From Acanthamoeba lenticulata (Eukaryota; Discosea; Longamoebia; Acanthamoebidae), in assembly GCA_002179805.1 (NCBI GenBank), contig NAVB01002138.1, positions 1 through 18,416 on the forward strand: 18,416 bases of DNA, written 5' to 3'. The stretch's first letter is position 1; every line of letters begins with the position of its first letter. A program made the translations under genes and the position numbers. Positions 1-9,005 of this stretch are shown one piece after another. The notes beneath the pieces are model-generated. The model was not told the origin of the DNA. It saw nothing but the letters and a program-made list of their open reading frames with translations, and did not search any database.

Positions 1-22
1 TTAATTAATTAATTAATTAAAG
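1..22. repeat. TTAA tandem repeat at the window edge
   Basis: Five to six copies of TTAA lie just beyond the inferred stop of the Ras-like gene and supply stop codons in all frames. This is probably 3' UTR or spacer sequence. Confidence 0.7.
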
Positions 23-1986
23 TTTAAAAAACAAAAAAAGCAACATGTCGTGATGAGCAGAAGAAGGTCGTACTCAGCGGCGGGCTTGTGGTGGAAGATC
101 TCGCTGCGCCGCAACCGCTTGAGGCTGAGGCGGCTCTTCTTCTTGTCGCGCATGGTCTGCGCGCCTTCGCCGCGAGGCGAGACCAGCCCCTCGTGCACGA
201 CCTCGATGTTGTTTTCGCTCATCGCCTCCCTGGTTCGCCCGAAAGTATAAGTGATCTCATGATAATCACGTGAGGAGATGGGCCATGGCACCACGTACCG
301 CGAGGGATCGATGACGGAGCCGGAGTCCTTGCTGCTGACCGAGCCGCGGCGCGGGGACAACAGCGCGGCGATGGTCTCTCGCCGCTTTCGTCGCTCCTTC
401 TTGTCTTTCTCTTCGCCGCCCGGCGTCGTGGCGGCCGCCGTCGTTATCGTCGGGGCTGGAGCTGCGGCCTCGTCTGGCGTTGTCGTCGTCGTCTCCACGA
501 CGGCCTCGACCCCACTGGAATCCGTGGTAGATGTAGTCTCGCTCGATGTAGACTCTACGGATGGCGTCTCCACAAATTCAACCGTCGCGACGGCCGATGG
601 TTCAGGCGTCGCGTCGCTCTTTTCCGCCGCTTCGTTCTTTTCCGCCTCTTCGTTCTTTTGAGCCTCGGCCTGAGCTTGGGCCTGGGCTTGGGCCTCAAGC
701 TGCTCCTTCCGCTCCCGCTCGCGATCGAGCCGCTCCTGCTCCTTCCTCTCCTTCTCAGCCACCTTTTCGGCCTTTTGTCGGTCCTTTTGCTCTCGTTTCT
801 GACGTTCCTTGTCCTCCTTCTCCTTGGCCTTTTGCTGCTTCTTCATTTCCTTCTCCTTTTCCTTTTGCTCCTTTTCCTTTTCCTTCTGTTCTCTTTCCTT
901 CTCCTTTTCTCGTTCTTTCTCCTTCTCCTTCTCTTGGTTGTTGTTGGCGGCGTCGGTGGCGACGGTCGTGACGGCTTCGCCCGCGGCAGTCTCCACGGCC
1001 GACACCGTCTGCCCGCGCTTGCGCAGCGTGAGGAGGCTCCGCGGAGACATTAGGCTCTTTCGGCGCTCGCCGTCGCCCTCGGACGACGCCTTGGGCGCGG
1101 TCCGCGCCTCCTTCTTGGCCTGCTCCTGAGCGCGGATCTCGCCAATCAGTCGCATGAAGACGTCCTTTGCCCCAAACATCTCCTTGCCGAGCCCAACCTG
1201 TTGATGAGAAAGCCACACGGTATGTCAGAAGATGTTGTGTAGCGCAACGCTGTTTGGCGCTCGAGCTGGGGCGAAGTTGTTGGCAACACGTGCCTCGGTG
1301 TAGTAGCTGATGCCGTGCTCGTCAGCCCATTTCTTGAGGTCGCTGCCGGTCACTGCACGGCGGTCCTCGAGGTCGGCCTTTGTGCCCACCACGATCGTGG
1401 GTAGTTGAAACTCGTCGTTCGGCCTTTTGTACGGCAACAAGAAGAAGAAGAGGTGGACGATTAACAACAACAGAAGCAACAACTCGAGTTGAGCTGGTAG
1501 AAGATGTACTTGATGTCTTTCACTTGGTCGACTTTGGCTTTAATCTCGTGAAGGAGATGGAAAGAAGCAGGGTTGGTCGTATCGTACACCAACACCACAC
1601 CATGTGCCCATTTGATACGCTGCAAGCAGTCCTGGTCCACGCTATCTGCGTGCCTGTCCGATAAACCGTTAACGACTGCAGCTGAAAAAGATGGAGAAAC
1701 ACCCCAACAACAACAGCGGTAACGTACCAGCCGCCGAGGTCGGCGATGGTTAGATCCACGTCGTTGCCGTAGGTGATCGTTTTCTTGTACTCGTCCTGAA
1801 GAGCACAAAACCCACGTCAGCGAAAACGAAGCTGGAAACTCCAACAAGAAGGGGTTAACTTACATCTATTGTTGGCGTGTGGTGCTCCACGAAGAGGCCC
1901 CGAGAGAAGCAGGAGCACAGGCAAGTCTTGCCCGTGGCCTCCGCCCCAAGGACCAAAAAGTTGTAGTATTCCTTCCCGCTCATCAT
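13..1986 (-). CDS. Ras-like small GTPase with long charged C-terminal extension
   Basis: Five exons read by splice sites: 1986-1864, 1795-1728, 1653-1510, 1423-1288 and 1197-13, giving about 551 aa. The G domain is residues 1-180: P-loop GAEATGKT (14-21), switch I TPTIDDEYKK, G3 DLGGW (60-64), then GVVLVYD, and G4 VGTKADL (124-130). The switch I resembles Ras; the TKxD form of G4 is seen in Rho proteins. Compared with Ras, the G12 position is Glu and the Q61 position is Trp, so GTP hydrolysis is probably impaired (inference). From about residue 245 to 350 the tail is a Lys/Glu coiled-coil-like stretch, followed by Ala/Thr/Ser-rich sequence and a basic end with SPR motifs at three places. No clear CaaX box is seen; the last residues are Cys/Phe-rich. 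The donor of intron 4 (cgt|gttgcc) is the weakest junction, and the last residues could instead be intron. MM at 1986 or 1983 fits the usual Ras N-terminus. Confidence 0.8.
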
Positions 1987-2449
1987 TATAAAAGTGTGTG
2001 TTTGTTCTCTATATGTTCTCTTCCTTCTCTTTCTTCTCCGCGCTTCGTTCTCCGGCGGGCGGGTCTGGTGGGCAAACAAGTGTTGTGCCGGTCGTAGTAA
2101 GAGAGGGCAATACTCGGTCGAGACTCCTTTCGCTCTTTTCGTCGGGGCTGCGCAGTACTACTACAAAGGCAAACCGTTGCAGCGTCTTGGGCAGAGCGGC
2201 AAGAAGCGGGTCCCTTTTCCAGTTTGTTGCCCTCTTGGCCCTCAACGAGGTCACGGCTTCAAGCTCTGTTTTTTCTCAAGCATTCTCGGTTTATTCAGGC
2301 TAACATTCCTCAAATTTTTGCTTGACAATATTGGCGCTTGTCCGACGTCGCCGCGAAGAGCCTGGTCGAGGCGACACACTTTTCCTCTTCTTGCCCCTCA
2401 TCGTCGCTCCATCACCGCGATTCCTCTGCTGGGCACTTGACCCCTAGCC
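1987..2449. other. Intergenic region between two minus-strand genes
   Basis: This spacer should hold the 3' UTR of the vinculin-like gene and the promoter and 5' UTR of the Ras-like gene, both on the minus strand. The open frames here lack family motifs and I see no RNA gene. A pyrimidine-rich stretch lies at about 2010-2045. No convincing TATA element or other regulatory site was identified. Confidence 0.5.
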
Positions 2450-5400
2450 TTACGACCTCTGCAGGGCGGCCAGCAACGACTTGATGGCCTCGGTCTGGAT
2501 CTGGGTGTTCTTGAGCTGCTGCTTGAGCGACGCGGCGCACAGAACGCCGACGACCTCCTTGACCGTCCGCCGGAGGCCCTCGAGCGACTGTCGGACCTGG
2601 TCGGTCTTGACCTCGCCCGAGGCCGCCGTCACGGCGGTGAGGATCTTGACCTGCACGGCGCGGTCGTTCACGATCTTGGCGTAGTCCACCAGCTTGCCCT
2701 TGATGGCCGGGTCGGCCGTCGCCGCCATCTCGCGCAGCAGCTTCGACAGCTGTCCTCGTCATCGTCGTCATCATCATCAACAAGAGTTAATGGGTGACAA
2801 CTAGGATGAGCCAAGGACGAGGCGTTGAGAGAAAGAGTACCAAGCGGGCGTGCTCGGACACGTCCTTGCTCGCCGTGAGCGCCTCCTCTGGCGTCGGGCG
2901 CGAGTTCGCCACCGCCTTGTCAATCGCCTGTTTATCGACACCCACAAAAGCACTCATTAATCGAATTCCAGCAGATAATAAAAACTAAATATTGAAATAT
3001 TAAAGAGATAAATGGGCTGTACGGCGATCGTGGTGTTGGCTGTATCCAGAACGTTCTTGGCCGATGCGCTGGAATCGCGCGGGGTGGAAATGCTGCCGGC
3101 AGCGTTGTCCAGCGCCACCATGGCCTCCCGTACCTGCTCGCCGCGACCCCCAATGGTCAGCTCTCGCGCCCTCAACCAGGCCAGAGGGCGGGGGAGAGGC
3201 GCGTACGGCCTGGTTGCTTTGCGCCGACGTCTGCGACTCGACAACCGCGCGGATGGCGGCGGCCAGCTGGCGCTGCGCGTCAGCCAACGCCCTGTGGGCC
3301 TGGCCGTCGCCCGGCCTGGCAGCCGCTTCGTGCGCCGCTTTGATGACCTAGATGGGAGAGGGGCAGTCGTCGCAGCGTCAGTTCGTCCGTCCGTCATCAG
3401 AGAGACCACACGCCAACGGCTGCAGACGTACGGTTTGGGCAATCTCGCGGAGGTGATTGACCGCGGCCATGGTCCTCTGGTTCGAAGACGAGGTCGCCGA
3501 GACCTGGTCGGCCAGCAGCAGCGCGACGCCGGCCTGCTCACGCGCGGCCGTGATCAGCTCGCTCTCCTCGCCGGTGGCGACGTGGGCCGGCGGGGCGGGA
3601 GGCGCGTTGGGCCCGACGGTGGCCGTGAAGGCCGGCAGGTTGCAGGCCGTGTGGAGCTGCTGGAGCTTGCCCAGCAGCTGGTTGTGCGGCCCGCTGGTCG
3701 CCTGGCCGGCCCTGGCCGCGGCCACCATGGCGTCGCCCGAGCTCTTGATCTCACCCGTGAGCGTCTTGATCTGGTTGGGCGAGGCGGCGTTGCCCGGCTG
3801 CTTGGCGATGACTTCGGTGTCGGCGACCAGCTGGCCGGTAAGGTCCTGCAGCTTCGTCGCCGCCTGGTCTCTAGCTTGCGCGTTGTTCCCGGCGTTGGCC
3901 AAGCGTTGTGCCTAAATGTACAAAAAATAAATATATAAGCAAATAGCTTTTAAGCGTTCAATAATTTGGTTAAAAAAAATAAAAAAAAATGGAGCCCAAA
4001 CCTGGTCGGCGATGAAGTGGGTGGCGAGCTGCAGCTTGTTATCGATCGGCCAGTGGGACGTGGTGAAGCTCATGGCGTTCTTGAGCTGCTCCATGGCCTC
4101 CTCGAGCTCCTTGACCTTGAGCTCCACCTCGCGCTTCAGGCGCTCATCGGTGGGCTTCTTCTGCAGAGCCTGCGCCGTGTTGATCAACTCCGTGCTGTTC
4201 AGGTCCATCGCGCCGTCAGTCATCCTCATCATGACCATCAACATCAGCTGAGAGCAGAGCGGGCGTGCGTCACCAGAGAGTGCGGATGCGGACGAGGGCC
4301 TCCTCGATGGCCTGGCGGGCGACGGGGTCCTGGGCCTTGTCGATGATGGTCTGAGCCTGCCTGACCAGCTCCAGCGCGAGGCTGGCCACCTTCTTGGCCA
4401 GGTCGCTAAAGTCGTCGGTCGTGTTGAGCGCCGCGGCGTAGAGCTGGCGCGTGCGGCTGAGGAGGTCCTCGCCGAGGCGCAGGGACTCGTAGATCTGGTT
4501 GGCGCCCTGCTCGACCTTGTCCCACGTCGCCGTCAGGTACGACGATCGCTGGATGTTGGCGCCCTGGAGGAGGATCCTGTAGGCGGCGGCGAGCTGGTTG
4601 GTGGCGGCGACCAGGTCGTCGTCGTTGTCCGGGTTCTTGCTCGTGACGAAGGCCGCGCGGTCCAGCTCGGGGGCCGCCTCCCTGTGCGTGTGTGGCCGCG
4701 GCCATGTTGAGTAACCAAGCCTTCCTTTGTGGACAACGGCATCGGCATGGTTGACGTACTTGAGGGCAGCAAGGCCCTGCAGAAGGATGACGCGCTTCTG
4801 GCCATCGGGTGTGCCGGCGCCCACCTTCCACACCATGTCGCACAAGAGCTCGTTCTTCTCCGAAGCAACCTGAGAGCGGCCCAAGACAATGATTTAGCTT
4901 TTGTCGCTTATTATTTTTGTATTTTAAAAAAAAACAACAAAAAAAAACAAAAAAAAACACGCGTGGGGACGAGGGAGAGGCGAGCGACCTTGGCAGTCGC
5001 GAGCAGGGTGTTGCTGGCGCTCAGCGCGCTCTCGCCGATGGCCTTGCTGGCCACGAGCGCTTCCTGTCAGAGCAGAATGAAGAAGAAGAAGAAGAAGAGA
5101 CGACGTCGGTGATGTGAGACACAGCGACCAAAGCGTGCATGTCGGCCGCGGTTAGCGCACGCACCTTGACCAGGTTGATGATGCGTCGGGATGCGCTGTG
5201 ATCAACGGTGATCAGGAGCTTGTCCACGGCGTAGCCCACCTGCCCCAAGACAAAACACATGGCTGGTGAGTCATGCAATCACGCGGGAGCTCTTCCCAGC
5301 CACCTGAGCTGCGCGCGTACCGTCTGGGCGGCGTCGGTGAACAAACGCTTCGACGCGGCGGCAGCCGGGTTCTTCAGGAAGTTGGTGAAGGCCGTCTAGT

Positions 5401-5856
5401 TGTAGTAGTTGTAGTGTTGTGGTGTCGTGGCGGGTGATCAGAAGCCATTTGGCCCATACAGTGGTGGCGGCGACGGTGCACGTACGACGAGGTCGGTGAC
5501 GGCACTAGACATCTCCTTGATGACCTCTGTGGCGGCCTTCTGGTATTCCTCGTCGGCTGACGCGACGGCGAGCTGCTGCACAATGGCGACCAACTAGCGC
5601 GGCCATGTAGGCGCCAACGCCAAAACGTGTAAGTCCACCAAGGCCGCACTACAAACAACGTTGAAGGGGCCACAGGGCGTACGGTGTTGGTCTGACCGGC
5701 CAAGGCGAGGCAGGCAGCCTGAACCTCGGCGAACTGCTCGGTGAGGGTGCCGAGGATGATGGAGGAGAGGGAGTCGCCCAGCTCGCCGAGCACGTTGGAG
5801 AGCTCGATACCGGCTTCAGAGGCCAGTCTGTGCATAGTACGCGGGGTGGCAGACAT
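2450..5856 (-). CDS. Vinculin/alpha-catenin superfamily helical-bundle protein
   Basis: Twelve exons with consistent phase: 5856-5683, 5593-5486, 5395-5321, 5239-5165, 5063-4989, 4869-4274, 4224-4002, 3911-3432, 3347-3207, 3160-3023, 2927-2841 and 2749-2450, about 823 aa. Nearly all of it is predicted amphipathic helix rich in Ala, Leu, Val, Gln and Lys. The segment around residues 120-144, with LLITVDHSASRRIINLVK, matches in pattern the alpha-catenin/vinculin head helix (LLILADMADVYKLLVQLK type). A short Pro-rich linker, PNAPPAPPAH, lies near residues 543-552, as in vinculin-family proteins with a flexible hinge. Length is close to alpha-catenin (about 900 aa) and shorter than vinculin. The likely role is linking membrane or adhesion sites to actin (family knowledge plus inference). 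The start is MSATPRTM at 5856, with an in-frame stop just upstream. A talin-rod-like protein is the main alternative. The stretch 4690-4730 might hide one more short intron. Confidence 0.78.
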
Positions 5857-6305
5857 AATGATAGCTTTTCAATGTGTTCTTTCGTCTGCACGCAGATCCA
5901 TCCATGCAAAGTCAATTAAAAAAGACAAAAGAACAAAATGCAAAATTCGCCCTCTTCATCTCACAAGGTCGATCAGTGACCACGCGCGATCAATGCAGCC
6001 AATTACCTCAAACAGCTGGATCTTGAGATGGCAAGTTGGTTGTACAGGTCAATCGAGTAAGCCTTCTTGGCTCACGGTGTGGCTATTGCAGTTATGCTGT
6101 TGCCAACAGTCAGTCGGCCAAACGTTTTGGCCGTTGTCCCTTTCCCAGCCAAAAGAGCCACCAGAGAACATCGCTGGCATTCCAGCACACGTGGTCGTGG
6201 GCGAACGATGGCACCCAACAACAAAACTTCCACAGTTTGCAACTATCTACATTATGTATTTGCGAGCATGCTGATGTACAGTTTCCCCACGCATGCGACC
6301 GCTCG
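5857..6305. other. Intergenic region upstream of the vinculin-like gene
   Basis: No supported gene. On the minus strand a GAG|gtaatt donor-like site near 6008 and a ctgcgtgcag acceptor-like site near 5891 could bound a 5' UTR intron of the vinculin-like gene. The reading frame of that gene carries a stop just before its ATG, so any upstream exon would be noncoding. Remaining open frames are short and lack the G/C third-position bias of neighbouring exons. Confidence 0.4.
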
Positions 6306-6575
6306 TCACTGGTTGTTGGCACTGTCGGCATCCCCGACCACAGGGGAGCGCTGGTGGAGGAGGGTCTCCGTTTGTCGGAGGTCGGCGCAGAAGCGAGAGA
6401 AGAGTGGTGGGAAGACAGCGTTGCGGTCGACCACTGGCGCGATCAGCGGCCCGTGGTAGTTGGCCACAGCCGGTGTGGGCGATGGGCACTCTGGCGAGAT
6501 GGGCAGGCGGGAGTCTGTGCAGTAGCTGGAGATAAGCATCGCGTAGAGCTTCCGTTCAACTTCCATGTCGCTCAT
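6306..6575 (-). CDS. Small hypothetical protein (89 aa)
   Basis: An uninterrupted ORF beginning MSDMEVERKL and ending at a TGA. I do not recognise the family. It has no signal peptide or transmembrane segment; it is Pro-rich in the middle (PISPECPSPTP) with a short hydrophobic stretch, then a segment with several charged and polar residues (FCADLRQTETLLHQ). No splice pattern was needed to keep it open, but it could be one exon of a longer gene. It lies in the gap between the vinculin-like gene and the divergent pfkB kinase gene. The ORF is open further upstream, but the extension has low-complexity Thr/His-rich composition, so the downstream ATG is preferred. It could be chance. Confidence 0.4.
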   Translation of the reverse strand: MSDMEVERKLYAMLISSYCTDSRLPISPECPSPTPAVANYHGPLIAPVVDRNAVFPPLFSRFCADLRQTETLLHQRSPVVGDADSANNQ

Positions 6576-6933
6576 GTGTTGTTCCGCCGTGTACGTGTGG
6601 GGTGGATGGTGCGTGCGTGAGTGGGTTGTGAGGTGCAAGAGCCACTGTGCAGCCTGGGTTTTATGGTGCGCGCACGAGCTTGCAGGCGTGATCTGTTGCG
6701 TACGCGTAGGCAAGCGTGACGAGTTGTTTGCTTCTGTTGTCGTGTGTTCGCTTCTTTGAAGGCATTTCGCAAGAATGTACGCCGAAACAATCAAAAATAG
6801 TAGCCAGTAGCATCATTCCTTTCTCCACTCTTTGCTCATTGGCAGATAAGGCCGAGTGAAGGAATGAAAATCATGATGAGTTAAGGAAACAGGAAATTGG
6901 ACCAAGAAAAAGGAACATAGCAAATCCCTCTCA
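6576..6933. other. Intergenic region, likely divergent promoter zone
   Basis: This stretch separates the minus-strand small ORF from the plus-strand pfkB kinase. It is AT-richer after about 6780. No RNA gene or repeat was seen, and no promoter element can be named with confidence. Confidence 0.4.
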
Positions 6934-8453
6934 ATGGAGCAACAGCAGTGCCCCGTGCGCCACGTTTGGGCCTCTCAAGATGGTCAAGCACCAGCTGCGG
7001 CTACGGGGGAGGTAAACCTGGATTGCATCTTTTTTCTTCCCATCTTGAAACCATCGCAGTTATCAATGCTGACTTGGTGAGGGGTTTATAGTGTCCTGTG
7101 CGCAGCACTTGGGACACGTCCAGCCTGTACGTCAATGGCCAGTTCCAACACCCGCCCATCTCGCCCAACGGCCAGGCGCGGTGCCCCATGGGCTTCTTCT
7201 CCATCTCTGCCTCGTCGGGCGCACCCTCCTCTTCGACGAGCGGTGACGCGCCCCGCTGCCCCTTTGCCTCGCTCTCCGTTGGCAGCGGCGCCGACGCTAC
7301 CGACCGCCGCGCGCCCGCCGAGCAGCTGCGCCTCACCATCCTGGGCCACGTCACCAACGACATCAACATCTTTGTCGGCCAGGAGACCCGCGCCCAGGGC
7401 GGCGGTGTCCTTTTTAGCGGCATCGCAGCCTCCAACCTGGGCATGAACGTCGAGGTCATCACCAAGTGCGCCGTCGAGGACAAGCCCATCTTCCAGAAGC
7501 TCTTTGCCCCGAGGTGCGCCACGCAGCCTGTTATGCCCAGGCTTCAGCGCGAGCCTCACCACTCGTGTTGATGTGCGTGCAGCGGGACCAAGGTGCAGTT
7601 CTTGCCGTCGCCGGCGACCACATGCTGCGAGAACAACTACCCCAAGCCCAACTCGGACGAGAGGTGCGACGGCTCCCCGCCCCGCCCGAGCGCTCTTGAG
7701 TGAGTATTGACGGACGGACCATCGATGGGGGCTTGTTGAACAGGATCCAGCGGTTCCACGCCGTCGGCGCGCCGTTCACGGAGGCGGACCTGCAGCAGAT
7801 CGAGTCGACGATCGTGCACATCAACCCGCTCTCCTACGGCGAGTTCCCCGAGGAGCTCATCCCGCGCATCAAGCAAATCAACCCGGCCGTGCGTTACGTC
7901 GTCGCCGACGCGCAGGGCTTCGTGCGGCACGTCGATGCCGGGAAGATCTCGCACCGGGACTGGGCCGCCAAGGAGCTCTACCTCCGCCATCTAGACCTGT
8001 TTAAGGTCGACGACAAGGAGGCCGCCATCCTCACTGGCGAGTCCGACCTGCGGCGCGCCCTTCGCGTGCTCCACGAAAAGGGCGCTCGGCTGGTGCTGGG
8101 CACCTTCAACGCCGGTGTTCTCCTGTTTGATGGCAACGCTTTCTACGAGGCCAGCTTTGGCCCGTGGCGCGTCGAAGGCAGAACAGGACGAGGTGCGGCG
8201 TTGGCGCCCATCTTCTCTTCTGTGTTGATAGCCTAGACGTCGGCGTGAAGGTGTAGTGTCTCACTGGCCTCCTTCTCTGTGTGTGTGGCACACAGGGGAC
8301 ACGGTGACGGCTGCGTTCCTCGCTGCGGCGGGCCTCAGCGGTGGGCCGTGGAAGCGCAACGTGGCGGTGGAGTTTGCGGCACGCGTGGCCACCCTCAAGA
8401 TGCAGTATCCCGGGCCGTACCGCCGCCCGTCCACGACATCGGCTTCCCTATAA
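6934..8453 (+). CDS. pfkB-family carbohydrate kinase with N-terminal Cys-Pro motifs
   Basis: Five exons: 6934-7011, 7092-7513, 7583-7663, 7744-8192 and 8296-8453, giving 395 aa with all phases matching. It should phosphorylate a sugar or related alcohol with ATP, in the ribokinase fold. Family marks: LGHVTNDINIF early in the domain, the glycine-rich GGGVLFSGIAASNLG, DAQGFVR in the middle, KEAAILTGE, and the C-terminal signature TGRGDTVTAAFLA with catalytic Asp345. DAQGFVR resembles inositol-kinase-like members, but the substrate cannot be fixed from sequence. The first 86 residues lie outside the core and contain four Cys-Pro pairs (residues 6, 27, 57 and 82). The start at 6934 is chosen because exon 1 splices in phase through gtaaac and ttatag; the open frame of exon 2 alone has no ATG at its beginning. 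Confidence 0.85.
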
Positions 8454-8572
8454 TGTTGTTCACCCATGTACACGAGCCCCAGCGCACACAACCAATATGC
8501 AGCAAAAACGGGCAAAGCCATCGCTTTTGATCCCCTTCTTTCCTCCCATTCCTCAATCGAAAGCCGCTCTCC

Positions 8573-8577
8573 AAAAA
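8573..8577 (-). terminator. Pol III T-run after tRNA-Leu
   Basis: Five consecutive T on the minus strand, three bases past the tRNA 3' end, match a standard RNA polymerase III terminator. Confidence 0.75.
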
Positions 8578-8580
8578 GGT

Positions 8581-8665
8581 TGGACGAAGTGGGATTCGAA
8601 CCCACGCCTGGAAATCCAGACTACGACCTGAACGTAGCGCCTTGGACCAACTCGGCCATCCGTCC
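8581..8665 (-). tRNA. tRNA-Leu (CAG)
   Basis: The minus-strand sequence folds as a class II tRNA of 85 nt including the discriminator A. The acceptor stem has seven pairs with one G-U. The anticodon stem is CTACG/CGTAG around loop TTCAGGT, giving anticodon CAG. A long variable arm (CTGG/CCAG) and T arm GTGGG-TTCGAAT-CCCAC follow. No intron is present. A and B box sequences are internal, and a run of T on the transcribed strand at 8577-8573 is the probable Pol III terminator. Confidence 0.95.
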
Positions 8666-8711
8666 TGTTGTCTTCGTCAGCCAAAAACCAGGTTGTAAAC
8701 CTGTTGCAATC

Positions 8712-8783
8712 GGAGGTGCTTCACGACAGCTCATGCTCGTATATGTGCTGGAGGTGCTTCATATGTGCTTCACAGCTCATGCT
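8712..8783 (+). repeat. Imperfect direct duplication in the tRNA spacer
   Basis: GGAGGTGCTTCA followed by CAGCTCATGCT appears at 8712-8736 and again at 8750-8783. In the second copy a short insert with a second TGTGCTTCA lies between the two parts. This is a local duplication between the divergent tRNA genes; no function is suggested. Confidence 0.6.
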
Positions 8784-8868
8784 GGCCCCACCACACAGGC
8801 GAGGTTCAGCCGCAAGCCTTCCATGGTGGTCGCTCAAATAAACCGCCACCGCCGAACAACCCTAAGGT

Positions 8869-8941
8869 GGCCGGTTAGCTTAGTTGGTAGAGCGTGGTGC
8901 TAATAACGCCAAGGTCGTGGGTTCGATCCCCACACTGGCCA
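8869..8941 (+). tRNA. tRNA-Ile (AAT)
   Basis: A 73-nt tRNA including discriminator A. Acceptor arms GGCCGGT and ACTGGCC pair over seven bases with one wobble. The anticodon stem TGGTG/CGCCA closes loop CTAATAA, giving anticodon AAT (read as IAU after editing). The T arm is GTGGG-TTCGATC-CCCAC. It is intronless and divergent from tRNA-Leu 203 bases away. A TTTT run at 8946-8949 is the likely Pol III terminator. Confidence 0.95.
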
Positions 8942-8945
8942 TTTC

Positions 8946-8949
8946 TTTT
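8946..8949 (+). terminator. Pol III T-run after tRNA-Ile
   Basis: Four T residues lie four bases past the tRNA-Ile discriminator, fitting a minimal RNA polymerase III terminator; a second T-run follows near 8958. Confidence 0.65.
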
Positions 8950-9005
8950 GCGTACTTCTTTTTCGTTTAGGAAGAAAGCAGCACTGTTGTTTTGTCCTTC
9001 TCGTT

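Noticed and set aside
561..1129. Long plus-strand ORFs rich in Pro, Leu, Ser and Phe
   Set aside because: They are antisense shadows of the KE-rich tail of the Ras-like gene; low-complexity composition keeps all frames open.
3012..3938. A 308-aa plus-strand ORF
   Set aside because: It lies opposite several phased exons of the vinculin-like gene and has Arg/Gly-rich shadow composition.
5893..6008. Upstream coding exon for the vinculin-like protein
   Set aside because: The splice-like sites exist, but the frame of the known ATG has a stop immediately upstream, so it could only be untranslated.
7098..7571. Separate start of the pfkB kinase at 7098
   Set aside because: The codon there is GTG inside an exon; an upstream exon with ATG at 6934 splices in phase.
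8466..8903. A 145-aa plus-strand ORF
   Set aside because: It runs straight through both tRNA genes and has no coding bias outside them.
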